A stretch of 10,033 nucleotides of DNA from an uncultured Paraprevotella sp. (GTDB lineage Bacteria > Bacteroidota > Bacteroidia > Bacteroidales > Bacteroidaceae). Of this stretch, positions 1 through 6,494 are shown in pieces; position 1 is the first letter of the stretch; every line of letters starts with the position of its first letter. The notes under the pieces are model-generated. The model had not been told where the DNA came from and did not search any database. It worked only from the letters and a program-made list of their open reading frames with translations. A program made the position numbers and the translations under genes. The DNA lies in NCBI GenBank assembly GCA_900766785.1, contig CAAFWT010000081.1, forward strand, positions 1-10,033. The letters are read 5' to 3'.

Positions 1-102
1 ACCAATACACGTGCTTGCGAGGCTGTATGTCCCAAGTGTGAGAGCATATCCAATATTGCTCGCCTCAACCGTGAGTTCATCAAGGCTAAGCTGGCCGACT
101 GA
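1..102 (+). CDS. Succinate dehydrogenase/fumarate reductase iron-sulfur subunit, C-terminal end (partial)
   Basis: The frame open at base 1 encodes 33 residues and stops at TGA 100-102. It reads TNTRACEAVCPK, then CESISNIARLNREF, then IKAKLAD. The ACEAVCPK segment matches the last cysteine motif of SdhB/FrdB proteins, whose cysteines ligate the 3Fe-4S/4Fe-4S clusters. The following NIARLNREF helix is typical of Bacteroidetes members. In the family this subunit passes electrons between the flavoprotein subunit and the membrane cytochrome b, and it serves fumarate respiration and succinate production in gut Bacteroidales. Only the tail is present; the 2Fe-2S domain and start lie outside the window. 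The residue after CPK is Cys where I would expect Gly, which is a minor oddity. There is no further cistron directly downstream, so this is probably the last gene of an sdh/frd operon. The subunit could be named SdhB or FrdB; sequence alone does not decide. Confidence 0.82.
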   Translation, partial: TNTRACEAVCPKCESISNIARLNREFIKAKLAD

Positions 103-715
103 TAAGGGTTGCTTCGCAGGAGTGCTTTTTCCTCTTATTAGGCCTTTCTGAGCTCTTTTCCGAGGTTTCCCTTGGGGAGCCAGCGAGGACGCAGAAACGC
201 CTCCAGAAGCGGCTTAAAACGAAAATACGAAGGGTGCCGTAGGGTGGTCTCATTCACATGTGTGATGGGATGTCCCTGCGGCTCTCTTTTTTTTGGGGGG
301 GTGGTGGGGAGCATCCAACAGATGTGTGGTTGTTGGCCCCGCGCGTCTTCATCTCGCGCTTCCATTCCACCAGCCTCCTGATTTCCCTTCGTCGTGTCCT
401 CGGAAATCCTTGCATAGGGCACGAGAGCCGTCAGTTGGCCCATGTTTTCGCCACTTTTAGTCACCAAATGGCCATCTTATCACACAATTCCTTCCAAGTT
501 TGCATCGAATAATGAAATTCTATTTTGCGCAAATGAGCCCAAAAAACGGGAAAAAGCATCGGAATAGGGGGTGAAAACATGAAATTTGAGGCCTAAAAGC
601 ATAGTAATTTGATGCATTTTGTGCCCTTTCCAAGCGCTGGAGCCATGGGGGCCTTGTCTCCGAAAATGTTGTAACTCATTGTAATTCTGCTTAATAGATA
701 AAATTTATACTTCAC
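103..715. other. Intergenic stretch with no recognisable gene
   Basis: No frame here looks like a conserved protein. A 109-codon minus-strand frame (138-467) and shorter plus-strand frames show no recognisable motif and low-complexity runs, and I do not call them. Just after the upstream stop, an imperfect inverted pair (about 102-111 with 152-162) could fold, but no clean T-run follows it, so I do not call a terminator. A T8G7 tract lies at 287-301. Composition becomes AT-rich from about 440 onward. The region may hold decayed sequence. Confidence 0.6.
287..301. repeat. T8G7 homopolymer tract
   Basis: Eight T (287-294) are followed directly by seven G (295-301), then further G-rich sequence to 309. 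Such paired homopolymers are prone to replication slippage and to sequencing error. No secure gene crosses the tract, so phase variation is not supported. Confidence 0.6.
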
Positions 716-883
716 AATCTTACAGTCTTACAGTCTTACAGTCCATTTTTTGAGGGGTCTATTCTCCTCATTATATATATTATAATTAATTATATATTAA
801 TAAGTTATATATCCTATAGAGGGGATATGGTGAGATTGCATACCCTCCAATTTTGGACTGTAAGACTGTAAGACTGTAAGATT
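716..883. repeat. 168-bp element bounded by a perfect 30-bp inverted repeat with triple 8-mers
   Basis: The left arm 716-745 and right arm 854-883 are exact reverse complements over 30 bases. Each arm holds three tandem copies of an 8-mer: CTTACAGT at 719-726, 727-734 and 735-742, and ACTGTAAG at 857-864, 865-872 and 873-880. The 108-bp interior is very AT-rich (about 770-830) and contains smaller inverted pairs, for example GAGG/CCTC near 752-769. TTCAC occurs at 711-715 and again at 882-886, overlapping the right arm end, and could be a short target duplication. Candidate explanations are a MITE-like non-autonomous element, an iteron-like protein-binding site, or a long RNA hairpin that ends transcription of the short minus-strand frame beginning 3 bp outside the right arm. 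The geometry is certain; the function is unknown. Confidence 0.85.
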
Positions 884-886
884 CAC

Positions 887-1009
887 TCACTCTGCTATGA
901 GGTTGTAGTGCTCCAATCTCTTCTCCAGGTCCTTCACTCTGAGCAGCTCCTCAGCAGCCTCTTGGCAGAAATGCTCATAGGTGAAGTCCGGGCTCAGCAG
1001 AAAAAACAT
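887..1009 (-). CDS. Short reading frame of 40 codons, possibly a gene remnant
   Basis: Read from ATG 1007-1009 to TGA 887-889, this frame encodes 40 residues, including PDFTYEHFCQEAAEELLRV and KDLEKRLEHYNLIAE. It looks coding rather than random: it uses the GC-rich gag/ctg/gct codons typical of the secure genes here and forms an acidic amphipathic helix-like C-terminus. The frame stays open upstream to about 1072 (62 codons in all, adding QGIRVREYLLLLGIPSP) with no earlier ATG. It may therefore be the 3' end of a truncated gene rather than a complete small protein. The stop lies 3 bp from the right arm of the 30-bp inverted repeat. I do not recognise the family. There is no Shine-Dalgarno sequence and no TAnnTTTG box upstream. 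Confidence 0.35.
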   Translation of the reverse strand: MFFLLSPDFTYEHFCQEAAEELLRVKDLEKRLEHYNLIAE

Positions 1010-1099
1010 GGGGGAAGGGATTCCCAATAAGAGTAGGTATTCCCTGACCCTTATTCCCTGATTATTATAGTTTCAAGTTTCGCAAGTGTTCACTTGTAG

Positions 1100-1310
1100 T
1101 TGATAAGCGTTTAAGGAGCGGGCTGAAGGCCCAGCAAGCGCATCGCCCTGGGTAGATTAGCCGCCGCTATTGCGCCCTGAAAGGGCAAAAGCGTCTCTAT
1201 AAACGCTTGCACGCTAATGCTTTTGCCCCTTCAGGGCGCACTCCATCGCTTCATTATACCCAGGGCGATGCCCTGGGCTATGTGCTCGTTGCCCCTTTGG
1301 GGCGTATCTT
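1100..1310. repeat. Dispersed-type GC-rich nested palindromic repeat
   Basis: The segment is a nest of inverted repeats. Bases 1140-1154 pair perfectly with 1257-1271 (15 bp). Inside them, 1172-1192 pairs with 1219-1239 over 21 bases with one mismatch. A further self-contained hairpin sits at 1259-1277 (CCCAGGGC, GAT loop, GCCCTGGG), and AAGCGTTT near 1104 pairs with AAACGCTT at 1201-1208. The wording (gcgccctgaaagggc, cccagggcgatgccctggg, gcccctttggggc) is that of a repeat I recall seeing scattered through Bacteroidales genomes, where it often causes spurious short protein calls such as the 64-codon frame at 1207-1401. That recall could not be checked here. It is likely non-coding, and its function is unknown. 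Confidence 0.6.
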
Positions 1311-1555
1311 GAACGTTTGCGCTTATTCCGCGGTGAGGGCAGGCTTCCTTGAGGGTGGGGTAGAGATTGATGTAAAGAAATCAGATTATTTGTTAGAATG
1401 ACCGCAATTCGTGCAGAGAAAGCATTCCAGTCTGCATCATTTAGACCTTCTTTGACCTTGTTTTCCCCAATTTTTGCAGCAAAAAGGAGTATGAAAACGC
1501 GAATGGATATTTTTGTTTACAGGAAAAGCCTTGGATGGAGTTGCGCACTAATGCG
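1311..1555. other. Spacer between repeat and membrane-protein gene
   Basis: No gene, tRNA or clear terminator is visible. The only structure at the 3' end of the downstream minus-strand gene is a 4-bp hairpin (CGCA/TGCG) at about 1545-1556, without a T-run, which is too weak to call. Confidence 0.5.
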
Positions 1556-2539
1556 TTAGGCTCTCTTGCGGGTGCAGGTAAGGGCCGCCAGGGCATAGAG
1601 GCCGAGCAGGACCACCAGGAAGGTCTGAAGCGTATGGACTATCAGTACGAACAGGACAGCATCGTCCTGAGGAATGGCATAGAGCACCAGCACGCTCTTG
1701 AATGGAAAATGCCAGGGGCCTGCACCGTTGGGCGTAGGTACCAGCACGGCAAAGGTGCCTACCACAAAGGCCACCAGAGCAGCCGCAAGGCCTAAGCATG
1801 AGGTGGAGGCAAAGCAGAAGAAGGTAAGATAGAAGTGCAGGAAATAGCTTACCCATATTCCCAGCGAATAGATGATGAAGAGAGTGGGATTCTCCACCTG
1901 GCGAACCGACATCAGTCCGTCACGCAAATCCACCAGTACGGCACGCGTTCTGGAGAAGAGGCCCATTCGCTTCATCAGGAACGTGCCTCCCAGCAGGAGC
2001 GCCAGCATGCACACAGCCGTCACCACCCATCCTGTGGGTGAGAAGGAGGTGAGGAATGTGCTCAGGGATATTCCCGTGCGACGGAAGAAGGTGACGAAGA
2101 CAGGTATCTGGGAGAGGAACACCATCAGCGAGAGCAAGGCCACCATGGCCATATCCACCACGCGCTCGGTGACCACTGTGCCCACAGACCGTCCTATATT
2201 CGTTCCCTCATATTGCCTGAGGATACCGCACCGAAGCACTTCGCCCACGCGGGGCACCACCAGACTGCTGGCATAACTGAGAAAGACGGCATTGACACAT
2301 GTGTGCAGGCGGGGTCGCTCGCCCAGGGGGTGCAGGACCTGTTGCCAGCGCATCCCTCGCAGCACCTGTGCCAGAATGCCGAAGGGCATGCTCAGGAGCA
2401 TCCAGTCCCAGGACATGTCATGGGAGAGCACGTCGCCCAGCTGCTCCCATTCGAGTCCACGATACATCCACCACAGTATGGCAGAAGCCAGTATGAGCGG
2501 CAGTATGATCTTGCCAGTTTTGCCTATCAGTCTATGCAT
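1556..2539 (-). CDS. YbhN/UPF0104 (LPG synthase TM-domain) family flippase-like membrane protein
   Basis: This 327-residue polytopic inner-membrane protein has hydrophobic segments at about 10-26, 46-62, 83-97, 130-151, 170-189, 219-243, 248-268 and 292-320. It carries the family signature of the lysylphosphatidylglycerol synthase membrane domain (Pfam LPG_synthase_TM): SLVVPRVGEVLR at 92-103, TVVTERVVDM at 121-130, and VPTPNGAGPW at 267-276. Length fits stand-alone family members. In MprF this domain flips aminoacyl-phospholipids. Stand-alone YbhN/AglD-type proteins are thought to act on lipids or lipid-linked glycans, but the substrate here is unknown. No soluble aminoacyl-transferase domain is attached, so it is not a full MprF. 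It lies 56 bp downstream of the phosphatase gene on the same strand. An AGGAAG stretch sits 11-16 bases before the ATG, one of the few Shine-Dalgarno-like sites in the window. A TAATTTTG box upstream could give it its own promoter. Confidence 0.8.
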   Translation of the reverse strand: MHRLIGKTGKIILPLILASAILWWMYRGLEWEQLGDVLSHDMSWDWMLLSMPFGILAQVLRGMRWQQVLHPLGERPRLHTCVNAVFLSYASSLVVPRVGEVLRCGILRQYEGTNIGRSVGTVVTERVVDMAMVALLSLMVFLSQIPVFVTFFRRTGISLSTFLTSFSPTGWVVTAVCMLALLLGGTFLMKRMGLFSRTRAVLVDLRDGLMSVRQVENPTLFIIYSLGIWVSYFLHFYLTFFCFASTSCLGLAAALVAFVVGTFAVLVPTPNGAGPWHFPFKSVLVLYAIPQDDAVLFVLIVHTLQTFLVVLLGLYALAALTCTRKRA

Positions 2540-2570
2540 GTCTGTTTCTTCCTGAATAAGGATTATCCTG

Positions 2571-2578
2571 CAAAATTA
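2571..2578 (-). promoter_or_regulatory. Candidate Bacteroidetes -7 box (TAATTTTG)
   Basis: Read on the minus strand, the octamer fits TAnnTTTG and lies 31 bases upstream of the membrane-protein ATG, in the 56-bp gap after the phosphatase stop. It would give a leader of roughly 25-28 nt. No matching -33 TTTG is evident about 20 bases further upstream, so the gene may instead rely on read-through from the phosphatase promoter. Confidence 0.35.
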
Positions 2579-2595
2579 TGAATAAAAAGTTGGAT

Positions 2596-3078
2596 TCAGG
2601 GCACCAGGAATGCGGAAAGAGCTCGGGAGATATCCAGAAAGGTGCGCTCAAAGTTGCCCGTATACCAGGGGTCGGCCACATCACGCGCCTGTCCGGTCAG
2701 TTGCATGAGCAGGCACACCTTGCTGTCCCTGTCCTCCCATCCCGACGATGTTTTCCATACCAGGTCGGGAAAGAGACGTGAGAGCCACGCATAGTTGTTG
2801 TTGTCCATCAGGAAGATGCGGTCAAAGTATTCGTAGTCGGCACGCGTTATCTGCCGGGCTTCGCGCCTCACGAACGGCACTCCGTGGCCTCGCAGGCAGG
2901 ACTTGGCAGGGGGATAAAGGTCATTGCCCAGTTCCTCCGTAGAGGTTGCTGCACTTTCTATCTCGTATTCTGCCTTTCGTCCAGCCTTATCCACCATCTG
3001 TTTCATGATAAACTCAGCCATCGGGCTGCGGCAGATGTTGCCGTGGCACACGAATAATATTTTCTGTTTCCCTTTCAT
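2596..3078 (-). CDS. Low-molecular-weight protein tyrosine phosphatase
   Basis: This is a cytoplasmic phosphatase of the LMW-PTP (arsenate-reductase-like) fold. From ATG 3076-3078 the product has 160 residues, normal for the family. The P-loop VCHGNICRSP places the nucleophilic Cys at 11 and the phosphate-binding Arg at 17. The general acid is Asp136 in DPWYTGNFE, and the conserved aromatic substrate-loop segment YDRIFLMDNNNY lies mid-protein. I prefer this start because family members begin a few residues before the KILFVCHGN strand. The frame extends 15 codons upstream to an ATG at 3121-3123, but that would place promoter motifs inside the gene. Bacterial relatives (Wzb, Ptp, YwlE) dephosphorylate tyrosine kinases of polysaccharide export or phospho-arginine proteins. 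No kinase is adjacent, so the partner is unknown. It is first in a two-gene minus-strand unit with the flippase-like protein. Confidence 0.9.
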   Translation of the reverse strand: MKGKQKILFVCHGNICRSPMAEFIMKQMVDKAGRKAEYEIESAATSTEELGNDLYPPAKSCLRGHGVPFVRREARQITRADYEYFDRIFLMDNNNYAWLSRLFPDLVWKTSSGWEDRDSKVCLLMQLTGQARDVADPWYTGNFERTFLDISRALSAFLVP

Positions 3079-3082
3079 GATG

Positions 3083-3090
3083 CAAAGATA
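3083..3090 (-). promoter_or_regulatory. -7 box (TATCTTTG) for the phosphatase gene
   Basis: TATCTTTG on the minus strand fits the Bacteroidetes TAnnTTTG element exactly. It ends only 4 bases (CATC) before the ATG at 3078, so the transcript would begin at or within a few bases of the start codon. No convincing -33 TTTG is seen. Confidence 0.55.
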
Positions 3091-3101
3091 TATTTTTTTA
3101 T

Positions 3102-3109
3102 TAACTTTG
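3102..3109 (+). promoter_or_regulatory. -7 box (TAACTTTG) for the glycosidase operon
   Basis: TAACTTTG on the plus strand fits TAnnTTTG. The expected transcription start is near 3113-3116, giving a leader of about 67-70 nt to the ATG at 3183. The leader contains an AT-rich run (about 3161-3178) and no Shine-Dalgarno sequence. A GTACAGTAC mini-palindrome (3109-3117) overlaps the predicted start and could be an operator. The box is 11 bp from the opposing phosphatase box, so the two promoters interleave. Confidence 0.55.
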
Positions 3110-3182
3110 TACAGTACTAACATGTCTATCTGTCAACAGAAACACATCTGATGGTCTGATTATATATATATTTATTATCCAT

Positions 3183-6100
3183 ATGAAGAACAGAAATATT
3201 CCCCGCTACGCCTTCGCCTCCCTCCTTCTGCTGATGGTGACAGTGGTGTCGAGTGCTCGCAACAAGTATCTCTTTGTGTATTTCACTGGTAACGAACCTC
3301 AGCAGGAGCAGATCAGATATGCCGTAAGCGACGATGGTTTCCACTATACGCCCCTCAATGGTGGCGATCCTGTGGTGGCATCGGACAGCATAGCCCTCAC
3401 GGGATGTGTGCGTGACCCACACATCCTGCGCACTCAGGACGGAGAGTATCTCATGGTGGCCACCGATATGCGTTCTTCCCTGGGCTGGAGCAGCAACCGT
3501 GGGATCGTGCTCATGAAGTCGCGTGACCTCATCCATTGGCAGCATCATACCGTGCATTTCCCCAAGAGGTATGAGGGAAAGAACTTTGCTCGTGTAACCC
3601 GAGTGTGGGCTCCCCAGACCATCTATGACGAGCAGGCTGGCAAGTATATGGTATACTTCTCGCTCCTTACCGACGATGGTACCATCCCCTATGACCGTGT
3701 CTACTGGGCCTATGCCAATGCCGACTTCACTGACCTGGAGGGCGACCCTCAGGTGCTCTTTGACTTCCATGCTCCTGCCATCGATACGGACATCGTACGG
3801 GACCATACGGGCCTCTATCACCTCTTCTTCAAGACCGAGCAGGAGGGCGCTCACAAGGGCATCCGCCAGTATGTGTTCCAGGACCTCCATGCCCCGCAGG
3901 AGTGGACCCTGCTGGATGGATTCTGCGAGCAGACCAAGGACAATGTGGAAGGAGCAGGTGTGTTCCCCCTCATAGGAGGAGACTGGTGCCTGATGTATGA
4001 CTGTTACACCAAGGGCCATTATCAGTTTACACGCTCCTCCGACTTGCGCACCTTCACGCATGTGACCGATACCAAGACCGAGGGAGCATTCACACCCCGC
4101 CACGGCACAGTTATCCAAATCTCCTCTCAAGAATGCCGCAAACTGGAGCAGAGTTTGGCAAAAAGACGTGCCAAGATGATGCAAAACACGTTCGTGGCAG
4201 GTGACGGGACGTTCTTGCTCCACGGAGAACCCTTCGTGGTCAAGGCTGCCGAGATTCATTACCCACGCATCCCACGCCCCTACTGGGAGCATCGCATACA
4301 GATGTGCAAGGCGCTGGGCATGAACACCATCTGCATCTATATCTTCTGGAACATCCACGAGCAGCAGGAGGGAGTGTTCGACTTCACGGGACAGAATGAC
4401 GTGGCCGAGTTCTGCCGATTGGCGCAGAAGAACGGCATGTACGTGATAGTGCGCCCTGGCCCTTATGTGTGTGCAGAGTGGGAGATGGGCGGACTGCCCT
4501 GGTGGCTGCTCAAGAAGAAAGATGTACGTCTGCGCGAACCCGACGAGTTCTTCATGGCTGCCGTGGACCGCTTCGAACAGAAGGTGGCCGAGCAGCTGGC
4601 TCCGCTCACCATACAGCAGGGAGGCCCCATCATCATGGTGCAGGTGGAGAACGAATATGGCAGTTATGGAGAGAACAAGCAGTACATAGCTCAGATCAGA
4701 GACACCCTACGCAAATACTGGGACAAGGACGGGAGCAAGCCCACCACCCTGTTCCAATGCGACTGGAACTCCAACTTCGAGAAGAACGGATTGGATGACC
4801 TGGTGTGGACCATGAACTTCGGCACGGGAGCCAATATCGACGACCAGTTCCGTCGGCTGCGCCAACTCCGTCCCCACACGCCCCTTATGTGCTCGGAATT
4901 CTGGAGCGGATGGTTCGACAAGTGGGGAGCACGCCATGAGACACGTCCTGCTCAGGATATGGTGAACGGTATCGACGAGATGCTTTCCAAGGGCATCTCC
5001 TTCTCCCTCTACATGACACACGGAGGCACCTCCTTCGGCCATTGGGCAGGAGCCAACTCACCAGGCTTCGCTCCCGACGTGACCTCTTATGATTACGATG
5101 CACCCATCAATGAGTATGGCTGCGCCACCGAGAAATACCATCTGCTGAGGCAAACCCTGCAGAAGTATTCCTCACAGAAACTTCCCGCTATCCCCGCGGC
5201 TCCTGCTCGGCTCATCAGTATCCCACGCATGACACTCAGCCTGGTATCCTCGCTCTGCATGGGCGTGGATAGCGTGGCTGCCAGCCGTGAGCCCATCACC
5301 TTCGAGGAGATGAACATGGGGTATGGCTCCATGATTTATCGTACAGACCTGCCTCAGATAGCCACAGGTTCTACCCTCCACATTGACGGGCACGACTTTG
5401 TGCAGGCTTTCATCAACGGCAAGTATGTGGGTAAGGTGGACAGGGTGAAGAACGAGCGCACCCTGCAACTTCCGCCCACTCAGCAGGGCGACCGCTTGAC
5501 CCTCCTCGTGGAAGCCATGGGACGCATCAACTTTGGCCGAGCCATCAAGGACTTCAAGGGACTCATAGGGGACGTCTCCCTCACAGCCGATGTGGATGGC
5601 GACGAGGTGACCTGGACGCTCAAGGACTGGCAGATGGCCCGCATCAAGGACTCCTACAGCCACGCCCTCAGAGCCCTCTCGGCACCACAGTCCGATATGG
5701 GACCGCTTGTGGATCTGCCCAAGCCCATTGGCTATTATCGCACCACATTCCGCCTGAAGCAGACGGGCGATACCTTCCTCAATATGGAGACCTGGGGCAA
5801 GGGACTGGTATACCTCAACGGACATGCTCTGGGACGCTTCTGGAGCATCGGCCCGCAGCAGACACTCTACTGCCCAGGCTGCTGGCTGAAGAAGGGAGAG
5901 AACGAAATCATCGTGATAGACGTGGTGGGACCACGGGAGCCCGTCCTCTGGGGACAGGACAAGCCCGAACTGGATAAGCTGCAACTGGAGCGCTCGCTCC
6001 GACACAACAACATCGGAGACAAACCCGACCTCAACTCAGCCACACCTGTGGCACAGGGAGCGACGAAGGCTGGCAATGGATGGCAGACCATCACATTCAG

Positions 6101-6455
6101 CCAGGCAGCACAGGGACGATTCCTGGCCATTCAATGCTCCACCACACATGACGGCAAGCCCGTGGCTGTGGCCGAAATCTATCTCAAGGACAAGAACGGT
6201 AAGCGTATCCCACGAGACCAATGGAGCGTGAAGTATGCCAACTCCGAGAATCTGCAGGGAAACCATACAGGCGACAAGGCCTTTGACCTGCAGGAGTCCA
6301 CCTTCTGGCAGACAGAGCAGGATGCCTCGGCACCCCATCTGCTGGTCATCGACCTGGGCGGAGAGTATACTGTGACGGCTCTCGAATATCTCCCACGCAT
6401 GGAGCAGGGAGCACCCGGAAGCATCAAGGATTACCAGATATTCATTCTCAAATAG
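3183..6455 (+). CDS. Secreted GH43-GH35 fusion glycosidase with C-terminal F5/8C (CBM32-like) module
   Basis: The 1090-residue product starts with a signal peptide (basic MKNRNIPRY, hydrophobic core 11-22, likely cleavage after about residue 25, no lipobox Cys). Residues 27-318 form a GH43-like five-bladed propeller. Its likely catalytic residues are base Asp78 (CVRDPHI), pKa-setting Asp201 (AIDTDI; Asp203 is an alternative) and acid Glu256 (NVEGAGVF). After a linker of about 20 residues, 340-655 form a GH35 barrel with acid/base Glu491 (QVENEYGS) and nucleophile Glu572 (MCSEFWSGWF). Residues 660-930 look like the beta-sandwich domains of GH35 enzymes. Residues 940-1090 resemble an F5/8 type C carbohydrate-binding module (LLVIDLGG, LEYLPRMEQGAPGSIKDYQI). 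Known GH43 members remove arabinose, xylose or beta-1,3-galactose units, and GH35 removes terminal beta-galactose, so a galactan or arabinogalactan target is plausible but unproven. The frame is intact with no sign of decay. It is probably transcribed with the dehydrogenase gene 39 bp downstream. Confidence 0.9.
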   Translation: MKNRNIPRYAFASLLLLMVTVVSSARNKYLFVYFTGNEPQQEQIRYAVSDDGFHYTPLNGGDPVVASDSIALTGCVRDPHILRTQDGEYLMVATDMRSSLGWSSNRGIVLMKSRDLIHWQHHTVHFPKRYEGKNFARVTRVWAPQTIYDEQAGKYMVYFSLLTDDGTIPYDRVYWAYANADFTDLEGDPQVLFDFHAPAIDTDIVRDHTGLYHLFFKTEQEGAHKGIRQYVFQDLHAPQEWTLLDGFCEQTKDNVEGAGVFPLIGGDWCLMYDCYTKGHYQFTRSSDLRTFTHVTDTKTEGAFTPRHGTVIQISSQECRKLEQSLAKRRAKMMQNTFVAGDGTFLLHGEPFVVKAAEIHYPRIPRPYWEHRIQMCKALGMNTICIYIFWNIHEQQEGVFDFTGQNDVAEFCRLAQKNGMYVIVRPGPYVCAEWEMGGLPWWLLKKKDVRLREPDEFFMAAVDRFEQKVAEQLAPLTIQQGGPIIMVQVENEYGSYGENKQYIAQIRDTLRKYWDKDGSKPTTLFQCDWNSNFEKNGLDDLVWTMNFGTGANIDDQFRRLRQLRPHTPLMCSEFWSGWFDKWGARHETRPAQDMVNGIDEMLSKGISFSLYMTHGGTSFGHWAGANSPGFAPDVTSYDYDAPINEYGCATEKYHLLRQTLQKYSSQKLPAIPAAPARLISIPRMTLSLVSSLCMGVDSVAASREPITFEEMNMGYGSMIYRTDLPQIATGSTLHIDGHDFVQAFINGKYVGKVDRVKNERTLQLPPTQQGDRLTLLVEAMGRINFGRAIKDFKGLIGDVSLTADVDGDEVTWTLKDWQMARIKDSYSHALRALSAPQSDMGPLVDLPKPIGYYRTTFRLKQTGDTFLNMETWGKGLVYLNGHALGRFWSIGPQQTLYCPGCWLKKGENEIIVIDVVGPREPVLWGQDKPELDKLQLERSLRHNNIGDKPDLNSATPVAQGATKAGNGWQTITFSQAAQGRFLAIQCSTTHDGKPVAVAEIYLKDKNGKRIPRDQWSVKYANSENLQGNHTGDKAFDLQESTFWQTEQDASAPHLLVIDLGGEYTVTALEYLPRMEQGAPGSIKDYQIFILK

Positions 6456-6494
6456 AAGAACCACCGGTCATCAGACCCCAAACAAGCATAGCAT

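Noticed and set aside
138..467. 109-codon minus-strand open frame crossing the homopolymer tract
   Set aside because: There is no recognisable domain, no promoter or ribosome site, and a translation with low-complexity proline/lysine runs. I could not support it as a gene.
716..883. CRISPR array or phage attachment site
   Set aside because: The 8-mers are directly tandem with no spacers and the arms are mirrored. No cas, integrase or tRNA gene is nearby.
1207..1401. 64-codon plus-strand open frame
   Set aside because: It lies largely in the nested palindromic repeat, a type that commonly produces spurious protein calls.
1548..1856. 102-codon minus-strand frame overlapping the membrane-protein gene
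   Set aside because: It overlaps the 3' end of the YbhN-family gene in another frame and has no independent features.
3126..4358. 410-codon minus-strand open frame
   Set aside because: It lies antisense to the GH43 and early GH35 coding region, which has clear catalytic motifs. Its translation has no recognisable domain and follows from the codon bias of the true gene.
5172..6005. 277-codon minus-strand open frame
   Set aside because: It is an antisense shadow of the GH35 beta-sandwich region, with no recognisable motif.
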